Below are positions 44,124-57,700 of a DNA stretch of 64,000 nucleotides, piece by piece. The stretch comes from Microthyrium microscopicum. Taxonomy: Eukaryota; Ascomycota; Dothideomycetes; Microthyriales; Microthyriaceae. Position 1 is the stretch's first letter. Every line of letters starts with the position of its first letter. The notes beneath the pieces are model-generated. The model did not search any database. It was not told the origin of the DNA and worked only from the letters and a program-made list of their open reading frames with translations. The position numbers and the translations under genes were made by a program. The stretch covers positions 2,709,988 through 2,773,987 of the forward strand of contig MU004234.1 in NCBI GenBank assembly GCA_010405405.1. The letters are read 5' to 3'.

Positions 44124-46320
44124 ATGTCTTCCCGTCGTCATTCCAGCGGTTCGCGTGGCGGTGGTTCATCCCGTCAGGACCCTATCGACGTCGATTCCTT
44201 CAATAATGACGACTTCATCAACGACGGCAATTCGCAGGAGAGTAAGCAGTTGGTCAACCTTAACCCGGGCAATTGTTCTCCAGGAACATATTACGCCTTT
44301 CAGGAGTTCCAACAATCTCAGCAACATAGCAGCCAACCTTCTAAGCGTACGACTCGCCAGCGTTCCACCGCTCCTCGCACTCCGCAGGGTCCTCAGCACG
44401 CCCTCAAGGGGCTTAAGTTACGCGATCGTAACTTGGTCCAACTTGCCAACCAGGCAGCCCTCTTAGAGCCTCAGGGAGGCTTATCAACCCCTCACGTCTC
44501 ATCGCCCTTAGGCCGCATCATTGCCAGTGCCAATCCGCCATTCGTTTCTCGTTTAGCCCAACGTGGCATCAATAGCTTTCATCACCCACTCCAAGTACCT
44601 CCCGGTACTGCTACGATTGACTTAACCGCCAACCCTACTCCGCAGCTAACCCACACTCCGCGCGCCTCTCAGGCCAACGGAAAACGTCATCGCGAGGACA
44701 CTCCATCGCCAGAGCCTTCGCAGCCACCTACCACTCGTCCCACAATCAAGAAGCGGACCACTCGCTAGGGCACTCCCACGCCACCCCGTGCGTCGTCCCC
44801 AGATAATAAGGAGTCCAAGTCGGATGACTTACCTAGTAAGCCAGGAGATGCGGACCTAAGTCCCACAGCCCAGACTGCTCAGCAGCAGGCCTTCGTGGTA
44901 AGTATATCGCAAGCGACTCGCCTAATTCTTTTGCTAACTTATGCCTTTACAAAATATTACTCAGATTGCATCCCGCTCTCAAGCCGCACCCACTCCGCTT
45001 CTCTTCCCATGTTGCCTCCAATGTTCGCAAAACATCATCAATAATGTAGTCTACCGTCGTCCCAATAGTAGCTATATCCCACAAGGTGCCGCGTACGGTC
45101 GCAAGGACAACTTTACCAAGTGCCGTTATTATACCCACTAGAAGCACCATTACGATGTCGTAAGTGTCTTATTAGCGACTTAGATGCGGCTTGCGTGCTA
45201 ACCTCTATTCAGGTGCCTATAGTCTTCAATAAGGTCGTAAATAACCTAATCCACTTGCGTGTCTACCTTACGTCTCTTAACCCTATAAGTTCCATCGTAG
45301 TTGTTACGCCTTCAGGTTCCTTTGTTAAGTTTCATCAGCGTAGTAATGCGTACCACATCTATAACGAGGAGTTGACGCGTTGTCAACAAGCCTATAACAC
45401 TTCCGTCACGGCTTAGCGTTATATAGAGGGTCACCTAGGAGGCCATAGCCGTCCCACAGCCTCAAACATAGTGTTCCACATTCACGCCATACTTAGTCGC
45501 ATTAGAGATACACTAGAGCAGGCCAATAATATCTAGCGTCTCAGTGTAGGTTCTCCTACGTTTTATCTACAAGTCGTGCTCCTACTAACTATTATTCCCA
45601 GAATCATCTTCCGCCCATGTCCTACACTCAGTCGCAAGTTCAAGCACCCGTCTAGCCCATAGGAATCTACCCAGAAGGCTTCAAGCCACTTAATCCTCAC
45701 CAGGAGCCAGGTCTCACCGCTAACGACCCTCCGTCATCTCCACCCACTAGCGGTCCACCTACGCAAGGTAATCGTCCTCACGTCCACTTCTCATCTCCTT
45801 TAGTCTAAAACGGGAAGGACATCGCTATGTCTAAGGCCCACGTGCCTCCCAAATTCATCCTAGACGTTAGTACCTCGCGCTCCGCAGTACATCCGCCTAC
45901 TATAGAGGAGGTTAAGGACGAGGAGACAAGTAGTATACGGACTAAGTGGTCTAATAAAGAGACTATGCCGCCCTTCTATAGCTCCTCTCCAGCTGCCCAA
46001 GCTCAGGCTCAACATGCCAACGAAATAGCCCACTCTCTCCACTAATTCCAGCAGCGTCGTGCCGCTAGCGGAGTAACCACCCGCTATAATCCAGATAGTA
46101 GTATCAATTCCATCAGCACCAATCCTAGCCATCTTCGTCCTCCTCCCGCGCCTACAGCGCCTACGACCCGCAATGTTCCTTCACCTACTCGCCCATCTAC
46201 TAATAGCGCGCTAATTACTCTAGCCGCATCCATTACGCACTCCTTTCCTAGTAGTCCCAAAGTAACTAATAGTATCCAACGCCTACTTTTAAAGTTGTGG
46301 CGTCCCAACATGTAGAGTTA
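44124..46320 (+). other. antisense coding-like block inside the chromovirus fossil
   Basis: Lies opposite to the element's own genes, between the chromodomain and the 3' LTR. It starts with a 214-codon open frame (44124-44768) rich in Ser, Pro, Gln and Arg (low complexity, probably disordered) and continues as coding-like sequence to about 46.3 kb. Two segments have full intron signals on this strand: about 44898-44965 and 45159-45211, each GTAAGT ... GCTAAC ... CAG. Later parts are broken in several places. I do not recognise a family. It may be a captured host gene or an element-specific extra gene. Confidence 0.55.
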
Positions 46321-49300
46321 GGGTCTAGCAATTAGGTTGCGTTTTAGTTGCGTGAACACTACATTTGTTTATTTCTTTAGGCGCAAGTCGCCAGTCTTAA
46401 TATCTTTTAGGACTAGCCTTTTTATCGACTCGCTATCTATAGTTATAGCGTTTAGGAAAAATTCTTGTTTTTTATTATGTTCGCCAGTAGTCCGCTCTTT
46501 CTGTCTCTATAGAGGATAGTCCTTTTTTTTACAGCACCAGCCTGCTAGTCTCTCATGAGACCCCTTAATTTTGTTTAGGTTTTATTTGCGTCTTGCTAGC
46601 GGTTCACCTAGCTATAATTTTTGCTATTTCTATTTTTAGTTTTCTATTTTTTATCCTGCTAGTTGGTTGCTTTTCTATAGCGAATAAAAAGCGTATAAAA
46701 ATCTCCTTTCTTTCGTAACGCCTTTCTTTATAGTTTTATTCTTCTCTTTTTCTTTTCTTCATAACAGTAAACTTAGGTCTACTAGCTTCTTTAAAAACCT
46801 TAATCAAGTCTCGTGCGTTCTTACAGTCTTCTTCTCGTTCCTAAGAGTCGTAGGTTAGAAAGTAGCCTTGCCAACGAATAAAGTATTTAACTTTCTCTTT
46901 CCGTTTCCTCTTGTCCAAGATAGCTCTTACCTCCCATTCCTCTTTATCTTCCAGCTCAATAGCTGCAAGAAGCTCTGGTTCTTCTTAACCTTCTCTTTGA
47001 TAATACGGCTCAAGTTTAGACACATAGAAGACGTCGTAGATTCGGTAGCCTATTAGGAGGTTTAGTCAATAAGCTTATTCTCTAACTACGTCTCAGATGC
47101 TAAATAGTCCTATGTAGCAAGGAGCTAGCTTCTTACTTAGTAGTTTAAGTTTAATGTTCTCTATTAATAGTAGGACCTTATCTCCTATACAAAATGACAT
47201 TAAGGTATGCTTCTTATTATAGAACTTAGCTTAGTATTCTATTGCTTTTCCCTAACGTTCTGCTATCTTTTCTTAGTCTTATTCCATTCTTACTACTCTT
47301 TGCTTTACTACCGCTACCTTACTTCCCTCTTCTTCAAGCCTATCCTTAGAGTCTACAAGAAAGTCTACTAAGAGGGTTGGTTTATATTCCATTTTGGCTA
47401 TATTTAGGGTGCAGTTAAGTATTTCATTGTAAGACGCATTCATTACCTATTATGCCATAGGCAGGAGGCTCAACCAGTTCGTCTGGTTTTTAGTAGTAAA
47501 GGCTTGCAGGTAATATCTCAGTACTAAGTTTTGCCGCTCAGTCTAGCCATCAGTTTGTGGATGCCAGGCTGTAGATAGCCTGCGTTTTACCTTTCTTACC
47601 TAGCATAGTTTAGTCCAAAATTCACTTATAAAGACAGATCCTCTATCTAATATAATGCCTGCTAGTAGGCCTTTTTCTAAGAAAACTCTTCTTTCTACAA
47701 GTTCCGCTAGCTCTTTAGCGATTACATCTTTTATAGTTTCAATATACCTTGTTTGTTTAGTATACCAATCCACAATTACTAGTACGGCGTCAAACGTCAT
47801 AAGTCTACGTTTGCAAGGCGGTAAACCTATAATAAAGTCTATAGTGATTTCTTGCTATAGTCAGGTTAGTTGAGGTAGAGACTTCAACTCGCTATAGGGT
47901 CGATACCATCTCGCTTTTATTCTTTAGCAAACTAGGCAAGTCTTTACGTACGCCTATACGTCCTCTTCTATCTTTGGCTAGTAAAACTATTTGTAGAGTA
48001 GTTTTATAGTGCCTTAGACTCCTAAGTATCCTGCTAGTAGGTCATTATAGTACATTACTAAGAGTTTGTCTCTTAAGGCGGGCTCATAGGGTATATATAG
48101 TCAGCCCTTATAGCAGAGGTAGTCTCTTTAGACTAACTAAGTGTTCTTTAGCTATTAGGTCTCTTTAGACTCTAGCTACGTATTAAGTACTTCTTAGATG
48201 CGCCTAAGTTCCTTATCGCCATCTTAGGCGACTCAGACTAAGGTAATTAGCGCGTCTAGAGCTTCTTTATCTACAATATACAGGTCTTATATTGCTTCTC
48301 TTACTATGATTCTCAGGATGTAGACGTAGTCTAGAGTAGCAACTACTTTCTAGGAGCTAAGAAAGTCTTCGCTCTCCTTACTTATGGCATCTTAGCTACT
48401 TATTTGCTTATAAGGCATCTCGCCTATCCCTAACACGTTTAGTGCTAGGTAGTACTTAATATTAGACATCTCGTCTATAAGGTCATACTTATTTATCATT
48501 AGCGTCTCGCTAGCGAGTTGCTTTATTAGCTTAAGACTATTCACGAAGACTAGCTTTTTCTATTCCTCCTCTAAGAGGAGTCCTAGCTTCTTCTAAAGAG
48601 TAGGCAGCAAGTCATTCGTAGCCCGTTCTATAGTAGCATAGTTGGGTCGTCTTAACGGCGCATCTACAGGATTTGTCTTTCCGCTTTAATGCCTAATGTA
48701 GAAGTTATACTTTGCTAATACGATCGCCCAGCGCGCTTGGCGCCCATTTAAGTTCTTTTATTTCATAAACCCTACTAGGTTATTATAGTTAGTCAGAATC
48801 TCAATAGGGTAGTAACTACCCTTAAGGTAATGTTACCAATGTTCCACAGCCTTAATAATGGCAAGGAGCTCCTAGTCATAGGTTTAATAGTTAATCTTAG
48901 CCTCTATTAATTTCCTTAACTAGAAAGCAACAAGGTGCCATCAGCTATCTTTCTACAGCTAGGAAAGGATACCTGCGACAGCATACTAGGACGCATTAGT
49001 TTTAAGGCGGATCCTCTTCTCTAAGTCAAAATATGCGAGGATAGGGGCTTTGCTAAAGGCTACGCGGAGCGTACGAAACGCTTACACCGCTTCCTCCGTC
49101 TAGATAAAAGGTCCGTATTTCCTTCCAAGTTGCATACCCTTAAGCGAGTTAGTCAAGGGTTTTACTACCTTCAAGTAGCCTTCAATAAACCTACAGTAGA
49201 AATTTATAAAGCTAATAAACACTTATATATCGTTATAGCTCCTAGGCTCTAGCCATTTCGTAATAGACTTAACTCGACTAAGATCTATTTTTACTCCTTT

Positions 49301-51845
49301 TATAGAGACTACAAAACCAAGGAATTCTACCTCGTTAGTAAAGAATTAGCACTTCTTAGGATTAGTATAAAGCCTAGCGGCTAGCAGGTGTTCTAACATG
49401 GTACGCACGTTGCGAACGTGATCCTTATATATTTTAGAGAAGACAAAGATATCGTTAAGGTAGACGATACAGATAATATCTAAGAGTCCTACTAATACTT
49501 TATAAATGTAGGCTTAGAACATAGCTAGGGCGTTAGTAAGTCTAAAAGGCATAACTTAGTATTTATAGTGTCCATATTGAGTGCAGAATACTATCTTCCA
49601 TTAATCTTGTTCTCTAACAGGTATCCAGGTATAGGCGTCCTTAAGGTCCATCTTAGTATAGTATGCCACTCCACTAAGTCAATCTAATATCTCGCTTATC
49701 AAAGGGAGTGGGTAACGATTCTTAATAGTAACTACGTTAAGCAGGCGGTAGTCTACACAAAGTCGTAATCCTCCGTCCTTCTTAGGCACGAAGAGTATAG
49801 GTACTCCAGCTAGGCTAGTTAATTCCTAGATCCAGCCTTTTGCAAGGGCTAACTCAAGGTATTCCCACAGTGCCTCAAGTTCCGTTACCAACAAGTTGTA
49901 GATAGGTCCGAAAAAAGGGTCCACGGTTGTCTCAATAGCATGTTCAATGCCTTTAGGGATAGATTCATTCTCATCCCCAGCCTCAACTTAAGAGGCTAAA
50001 TCCTACAACTCTTGCGGCAGTCCATTCTCCAGATTGATATCCGCCTACGAGCTTAGCTCAAAGCTAACACCAGAGATCTCTACCTTCCTGCCATTCAAGT
50101 ACAGGTGCTCATCAAATTTTATAGTTAGTTCAAATACCTCGCTGCATTCTTGCAGCCCTTCCTCAAATATGCTCTAGTCCATAATCTCATATTTTGGCTT
50201 CTCTTTCCCGAATAGCCACTTCTTCTGCCCTAGGTAGATAGAGATATCGTATTTCTCTTGTAGGGGGGTTCCCCATACTACAGGGCAGGTATGTTTAGTC
50301 CAATCGAAAGAAAAGAAATAGTATTCAACGTCCTTATAGATACCAGAAGAGTCCTTACAATAAAAACGCAGCTAATACGCACCATGACATTTGCTTCCCG
50401 TCATGTCGTCAGTAAAACCCATAGCTTGGATGCTTTCTACAGTCACTTTCTTAAGGCTACAGCGTTACGCAAGTTGTTCATTAATAATGTTAATTTAACT
50501 ACTAGTATCTAAAAGGACGTTTACAGATCAGTCTCCCATAGTAAGAGGAAGGTTAGCTATTATCCAAATCTATGCCCCTATAGTCTAATCTAGTGTCACG
50601 AGGATGAGGTTCTTAACCCCCGCAATACTCACTCTTTTCCTAGGTCAATTCCAGATCCCAACGAGAGGGGGATAGTATTTAGGTTCCCCCTCTAGCCTCT
50701 ATGTCCTAAGAAACCTCCTCGCCCTTAGGTAGCCCAAGGGCCTCTCAGAGGCTCATTGCACTCATTTATATAATATCTAAACAGGTTACAATTATAATAA
50801 GTAATTCCCTCGTACGTCTTGCTATCTTTTCCAGGCTTTGTACTTACTAGCGGGCGAGTTAATGGCGCATACCCTACACGACCTCCACGCCCCTATTATT
50901 CACTTTGGCCACCTTGCGAATTATAATTCGATCATAGGGGTCAAGGATTAACGTCACCTAGTAGGTCTTCTCGCGAGCGCTTGTGGGTAATTTGCCAAAA
51001 GCGTTCGGTAGCGTTAACTATGTCCAGTCTAGTAGTTAGGATGTGCTCCATCAATTCAATCTATTTCTATAGTTCTAGGGTTAGCTTAGCAAGGAATTTC
51101 AAGTATTGTTTATCTCCTTCGCGAGTCGTATCAACACCAAGTTAGGTCTCTAGCAAGTCTAAGTAGGCATTAAACTCTACAAGAGTCTAGGTAGAACGCT
51201 ACTTAACTTCTTCAAGTTTCTTAGTGACCAAAAGTTTAGCTACAGTAGGGTAAGCGTATTAATATTAGAGCTATTTTATAAACTTCTCCCAAGTCTAAGT
51301 TGGCAGCTTAATCTTCTTTTTCTTTAGGTTTTATTAAGTTTGTAGGTTAGGACTCATGAACTAGCTAGCCTATCTAATGTAGCTTTCTTGTATAGCGAAT
51401 TGAGAGGGTACCAAATAGAAAGCGTTTTCCGCGCCCACAGTCTAGTCGATAAGTTCTTATTAAGTCTTGCGTTGAAGAACCGTAAGGTTAGTAGGTTTTA
51501 GTTCTCTTAGTTAAGAAGGAGGAGGAGGATTCTGTTAGGAGGCCTACAATAAGGCTGTAATCTCGTTATAAAGCTATTATATCTTAGCTACGCGTGCCTA
51601 TTCTTATTCGTTAATTTAAGCTATTGCTACATAAAAGGCAGCTAAAGCGGCTTCTAAGTCTATTAGTAGTAGTAGGCTATTATATTAACTTAAGTTATTA
51701 TCTAAGTTATTATCTAAGTTATTATCTAGGTCTTTATCTTCATCTTCGCCTCCATTTCGGCCTCCATTAGAGTTCCTCGTACCCCTCATCATTATAAGGA
51801 TCTATCAGGCTTGCTACCATATAGTACGTTGAGAAGTATTAGAAT

Positions 51846-52163
51846 TATAAAGGATAGTTTAAAGCAAGGGAAATAGATTCTAAGAACTAGTATCAAGACA
51901 AGACTAATACTTAATCTCTCTAGAGATCAAGTCTACCTCTTTACTTATACTCCTCTCTATCTCCTCTTTAGTAAGGCCACCTCTCCTTCTTATCCTCAGC
52001 TCTATTCAGCTTCGTCTCGTTATAGTAAAGGGTAGGCACTATCTGCATTAACCCAGCAGTTCGCTGGCGAAGAGCCTTCCTATAGCGTACTGCGAAAGTA
52101 GAGAGAGCGAGGAGGTAGCAGGATGCCTGCGCCTCTATAGCGAGTCTGCAGGGGTCCGTGACA
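51846..52163 (-). repeat. 5' LTR of the chromovirus fossil
   Basis: 318 bp, followed on the minus strand by the primer-site region and the gag start near 51793. AAAAT follows it on the plus strand. Confidence 0.88.
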
Positions 52164-53726
52164 AAAATCTTAGTATACTATATTTATACTTTATATAAGT
52201 AAACTAGAAGAAAGTATTTATATCTATATTAATTACTATAGCCTAAATAATATTACTATTAAAAATAGTAACGTCTTATTACTTATTAGTAAGATACTTA
52301 TACGCTTTATAAAAGTAAAATATTACTTTAAGTTTAATATTATTATTATCTTTAAATATATTTATATTAAACTTAGAGATAAATATAAAATAGTATTCTT
52401 AATACGCTATAGCCTATTTAAGTTTAAAGTACTACCTTTAAGCCTTATAGAGAGACTAAGAATATTCTAAATATATATTAATTATATACTAATATAGTTT
52501 TTAAATAATTTTATAATAATATATTTAGATAATATTCTAGTATTTAGTAAAATACTAGAAGAATATAATACTTATATATATTTAGTACTAAACGTATTAA
52601 AATATATAGACTTATTTCTTAATATTAAGAAGTTAGAGTTTATTATTTAAAAGGTAAAATACCTAGGTTTAATTATTACTATAAAAGGTATTAAAATAGA
52701 CTCCTTAAAGGTTAATACTATAGTTAATTAAGAATAACTAAGTTATCTTAAAGATATATAAGTATTCTTTAGATTTACTAACTTTTATTAATAGTTTATA
52801 TTTAATTACTCTACTATAGTAATACTATTAATAAATCTTACTTAGAAGGATACTTTAGCTATATTTTCTAAGGACCTTAATAAGCTTAAGAAATAAGCCT
52901 TTAAGAAACTAAAAGTAGACTTTATTAGTATACTAATACTTTAGTACTTTAATTATACTAAGGAAACTTAAATAAAGATAAATATATTTAATTAGGCTTA
53001 TACTACTATATTATTATAAAAAAATATAAATAGTAATTTAAGACTAGTTATCTTCTTTTTTAAAAAGATATTATTAGTAGAATATAATTATAATATTTAT
53101 AATAAAGAACTACTTATTATTATCTACGCTTTTAAAAAGTAGAAACCTAAGTTATTTAGTACTAAAGATATTATAAAAGTATTTTTAGATTACTAGAATG
53201 TTTAAATCTTTATAAAAACTAAAAAGCTTATATGCTATTAAATATACTAAACTAAATTCTTATTATAATTCTACTTTTTAATTAAATACTACTCTAGTAA
53301 AGATAATAGTAAAGCTAATGCTTTAATTTAAAAATTATAAGATATACTCTAAAGTAATAAAGACCTACGAATTAAGTAATAGTATTAACTACTTCTATTC
53401 TTATATTAATTTAGTACTAAATAAGTTATTAAGCTAGTTATAATCCTTATTAATCTAATTACCTTATTCTTTATATAGATAGCTATACTTACGTTAAATA
53501 AGTTAGATATTACTATAATAAGAGAGTTTAATTTAGAACTTATTATAGAGAGTTTTTAAAATAAAGCTTTAGCTAGCTTAGATAATTTACTACTAATTAA
53601 TACTAAATCCTTAGACTTTAACTTAGAATAGTTTATATAGAAAGTAATAAAGGTAAGTAAGAAAGATAAGTTACTGATTATAATTTAACTAGTAAAGATA
53701 TAGAAAGACTACTTCTTATCTTTTAG

Positions 53727-54166
53727 NNNNNNNNNNNNNNNNNNNNNNNNNNNNNNNNNNNNNNNNNNNNNNNNNNNNNNNNNNNNNNNNNNNNNNNNNN
53801 NNNNNNNNNNNNNNNNNNNNNNNNNNNNNNNNNNNNNNNNNNNNNNNNNNNNNNNNNNNNNNNNNNNNNNNNNNNNNNNNNNNNNNNNNNNNNNNNNNNN
53901 NNNNNNNNNNNNNNNNNNNNNNNNNNNNNNNNNNNNNNNNNNNNNNNNNNNNNNNNNNNNNNNNNNNNNNNNNNNNNNNNNNNNNNNNNNNNNNNNNNNN
54001 NNNNNNNNNNNNNNNNNNNNNNNNNNNNNNNNNNNNNNNNNNNNNNNNNNNNNNNNNNNNNNNNNNNNNNNNNNNNNNNNNNNNNNNNNNNNNNNNNNNN
54101 NNNNNNNNNNNNNNNNNNNNNNNNNNNNNNNNNNNNNNNNNNNNNNNNNNNNNNNNNNNNNNNNNN
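53727..54166. other. assembly gap (440 N)
   Basis: Unknown bases within the integrase region of the outer gypsy fossil. A scaffolding gap is unsurprising in repeat DNA. Confidence 1.
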
Positions 54167-55356
54167 CTACCTTAAAATAGTATCTTAGATTCTTTATTAA
54201 TTAGAATTAGGATAATTAGGTAGCCTTATTACTATTTACTAAATTTATAGTAAATTTTACTATAAATACTACTACTAGTTTTATATCTTTTAAAATATAA
54301 AATAGTTTTCTACTAAAATTAGAACTTAAGTCTACTTACTATTTACTACCTAAAGTATTATACGCTTTTATTATAGCATATAAAAAAGTTATTACTACTA
54401 ATTAAGTATAGAATAGTTAAGAAAAGCTTTATAAGTTCTTAAAGAAGTAATTAGTATAAGCTTAAGCTTAATAAAAGCTTTATACTAATAAGTATTAATA
54501 TTTAGTACTAGATCTTTATTTTAGAGACTAGGTATAACTTAATATTTAAAATTATAATATAACTTACCCTTTAAAAATACTTAATAGTAAAAGTACTAGT
54601 TTCTTTAAGATATTACGTAAAATTAATAAAGTAACTTATAAATTAGATCTTCTTAAATTAATAAAGATATACCTAGTATTTTATACCTAGCTATTATATC
54701 TAATTAATAATAATATATATTTATTATAGAAATTAAACTTACTTTTAGTAGTTATTAGTAAAAAAGAAGGTAAAAAAGAATAGCTTATTAATACTATTAT
54801 TAATAGTAAATAGGATAGTAGAGGTAAAAATAAAGTACTTAAATATAAAATTAAATAAATAGAATTTTATAATAAAACTTAGTAGCTTTAGAAAAATACT
54901 ATTAATATACTTAATACTATATTAGAATTCTATAGGCTTTATTCTTAGAAGCCTAGTCTATATCCTTTTTAATTCTTACTAGTAAATAAAGTTAAAGAAG
55001 AAAATTATAATACTAATAATCTATTTATAGATTAGAATTATATAGTATAAAAAGTATTATATTTATTTATTTTTACTAATAGTATTATACTCCTAGTTTA
55101 GTTTTTAATTTATACTATTAAAAAAATTATAAAATATTATAAACTAGCTTAAATAGATATTCTCTTTTTTATTAAATAGATTTAAATAGTACTAAGATAA
55201 ATAAATAGTATATTACTATATTCCTTAGTAGTAATATATATAAAGGAGTTTTATATTTATATAGACTAGCTTAGCTTAGCCTAGATTAGCTTAGACTAGA
55301 CTAGAATAGATTAAATTAGAATATAGCCTATAAGGTTTATTTTAGAAAAGGAAAGT

Positions 55357-55582
55357 TATATAAGAAATCTTTATAAGTTTAGTATTATAGTATTTAGATA
55401 CTAAGATCTAATCCTATAGATAAGATCTCTTTATCCTATTTAGGGTTAGTATATTTAAGGATATTCTAGGCTTCTACTTCTTTATATTTATAGCTATATT
55501 TCTAGATTTCTTCTCTTTATGCTTAGATTCTATAATACTAGCTACTTTCTACTTACGTAATTACGCTTATTAGCTTCTTATA
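55357..55582 (+). repeat. LTR-like repeat, right copy
   Basis: Direct repeat of 39291-39516. Because minus-strand gypsy sequence begins immediately to its right, this copy could instead belong to that neighbour. Confidence 0.65.
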
Positions 55583-57472
55583 ATTTATTATTATTTATAG
55601 TTTCTTTAATAACTACTAGTAGTAAATTAGTATATTTAAGTAGCTTAGTATTATCTATAATATAGTAAAGGACCTAAGCGTAAAAGATATTATATATTTT
55701 TATAGAAGTAAGAAGATTAAGTTTATAAGTAATAGTATTAATTTTCTTAATTATATAAAAGGAGCCTATATTCTTATTATTTAGAGTCTTTAAAGAATAT
55801 AAAGTAGAGTAGTTCTATATATCTAAATAAACTTAGTTACTTAGTAATAGGTTTAGAGCTATATAGTAGTAATAGTTAGTATATTCTACCTATTAAGCTT
55901 ATACTTAAATTAATTACTTTATTAAATAATTATATATCTTAGTATAACTCTTTTATATTATATCTATATTAATAGCTTCCTTATTAGTAGCTATAGAGAT
56001 ATTTATAGATTTTAAAAAGTTATATAAGGACTTAAGGCCTAATTAAGGATTAAATCTATTTTAAGCTTTAAAAGATATAACTCCTATAATAGTATTTATA
56101 GTAGAATTAATTATAAATTTAGTAAAAAATAGAAGAGCTACTTAGTTATTTTAATCCTAATTAATAAATATATATAAGAACTACTTAAATATAATAACTA
56201 AGATTTTTGTTATATTATTAGTTTTAAAGTAAAATACTATACTAAGATAAAGTATTATATTTATATATTTATATAAGTACTTTTAAAATATAAAGGTAAA
56301 TTAGCTACTATAATCTAAAAGAATTATTAATAGTTAGCTAATAAGCTTTTATATATAGTTAATAAAGGCTAATACTATTAAGTTTATAGATAAGTCTAGT
56401 AATAAAATAAAGTATTAGGTCTATATATATTAATTAATAACTATTATAACGTACTAGTAGATTACGTCTTAGTATAAATAGTAAAGTAGTAAAATAGTAA
56501 AATTAATAGAGATATTAAACTATATATACTTAGAGAAAGGGAATTAATATAGGAAGCTTTACTTCTTTTAGTAAATAAGTTTAGTAAATATATATTTATA
56601 ACTCTTAATAAAGCTCTTAACGTCTTATAATATTTTAGGCTACTAGTAGTTCTCTTATAGGTAGTAGTAAGTTATTATAGCTCTACTATAGCTTATAGCT
56701 TTATAGCTATACGTACTTTATATAGTACGTTACTAAAGCTTTCCTTAAGAAATAAAGATTTAGTTATAATAAAGAATTATTTTATTAGTAGCTACTATAT
56801 AGTCTATAAGCTTAATTTATTCTTATTCTAAAGTACTAAAAAGTAAAAAGAGTTATTAGTTAGTTTTAGCGTAGTAGATAGTAATTATTATTTTATTATA
56901 CTTTATTATATTTATAATATTTTATAAAAACTAGTTACTATTAAAATCTAGAAATAGGTTATCTTTTAAGAAATTAAGTAGCTTACTCTTAAGCGTCTTA
57001 TTATTACTAAAAGACTCTTTTATAGGATTAAGTAGCTTATCTATAAGATTAGAAATATCTAACTTATTCTAAGTAATAGTAGCTAAGTATAGTATTAAAA
57101 GGTAAGTAGGTTTAATAAGTAATATAGCTAACTTTACTATGTATTTTATATTAAATTAATATAAGAATAGTAAAGAATAGACTTACTAAGATATATAGAA
57201 GTTATTATTACTTTATAGTATATTTTATAATTAGTAGGTAAGAGTATCTACCTTTTTATTAGCTATATCTAGTTAGTACTTTATTTTAAAGTAAAACTAG
57301 AAAAAAAACTTAGCCTATTTAGCTTATTATTAAGAAAGACGTTTTATTATTATAAATATTTAAAGATTATAGTAATTAGAGAATACTTAAATAGAGTTAA
57401 TAAAACTAAATAGCTCTAGTTCTTATTCCTTAAATATATAAATAATAGTTAGAAGTTCTTTATTATAAATAT
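55583..57472 (-). mobile_element. minus-strand Ty3/gypsy fossil fragment
   Basis: Read on the minus strand, the right end (about 57.2-57.47 kb) resembles RNase H, and the part near 55.7-55.9 kb resembles the integrase C-terminal region. The 5' part is cut off where the next LTR begins at 57473. Heavily mutated throughout. Confidence 0.6.
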
Positions 57473-57700
57473 TATATAAGGATTCTTTACTAAAGTATAA
57501 TAGCTTTAGTATTAAGCTAGATCTTTATAAAATTCTAGCGGCGCTAGTCCTAATTAGGGCTAGCGTCTCTAAGGATTTACTAAGTATTATCTTTTTCTTT
57601 TCTTAGTATAAATTCTACTCTATCTTTCTCTCTTTCTTTATATACTAAATTATTAAATATTATTTATTCTTTACTTAATTATGTACTTATTAAATTCTTA
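57473..57700 (+). repeat. LTR-like repeat, left copy
   Basis: Starts TATATAAGGATTC and contains the GC-richer palindromic stretch CTAGCGGCGCTAG. Matches 63592-63810 over its length. Confidence 0.75.

Larger units (their letters stand above)
43395..52163 (-). mobile_element. Ty3/gypsy chromovirus fossil with LTRs, TSD and antisense cargo
   Basis: 8769 bp, inserted in the older gypsy fossil. Two 318-bp LTRs, same orientation; the element reads on the minus strand (LTR starts TGTCACGGACC). The target duplication AAAAT lies at 43390-43394 and 52164-52168. Parts on the minus strand: gag from about 51.79 to 50.7 kb with a zinc knuckle, then protease, reverse transcriptase about 49.9-49.2 kb, RNase H about 49.0-48.4 kb, integrase about 48.15-47.2 kb, and a well readable chromodomain at about 46.84-46.96 kb. 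Between that and the 3' LTR lies a 2.2-kb block coding on the opposite strand. The element is broken by many RIP-type lesions but far less degraded than its host element, so it is younger. Confidence 0.88.
39291..55582 (+). mobile_element. old Ty3/gypsy (chromovirus-like) fossil, interrupted by a younger element
   Basis: The outer element of the nest. It is bounded by LTR-like direct repeats at 39291-39516 and 55357-55582. Parts in plus-strand order: gag-like region about 40.9-42.0 kb with a zinc-knuckle-like site near 41.9 kb; protease-like about 42.5-42.9 kb; after the inserted element, reverse transcriptase 52.17-52.7 kb and RNase H 52.9-53.3 kb; integrase across the N gap to about 54.7 kb; chromodomain-like about 54.77-54.96 kb. 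It is thoroughly broken, with very many lesions along its whole length, as RIP leaves. It is older than the element inside it. Confidence 0.8.

Noticed and set aside
44166-44399. Minus-strand 77-codon frame
   Set aside because: Shadow of the Ser/Arg-rich plus-strand frame at 44124.
50291-50512. 73-codon plus-strand frame in the chromovirus fossil
   Set aside because: Lies opposite to the gag/protease region and has no independent support.
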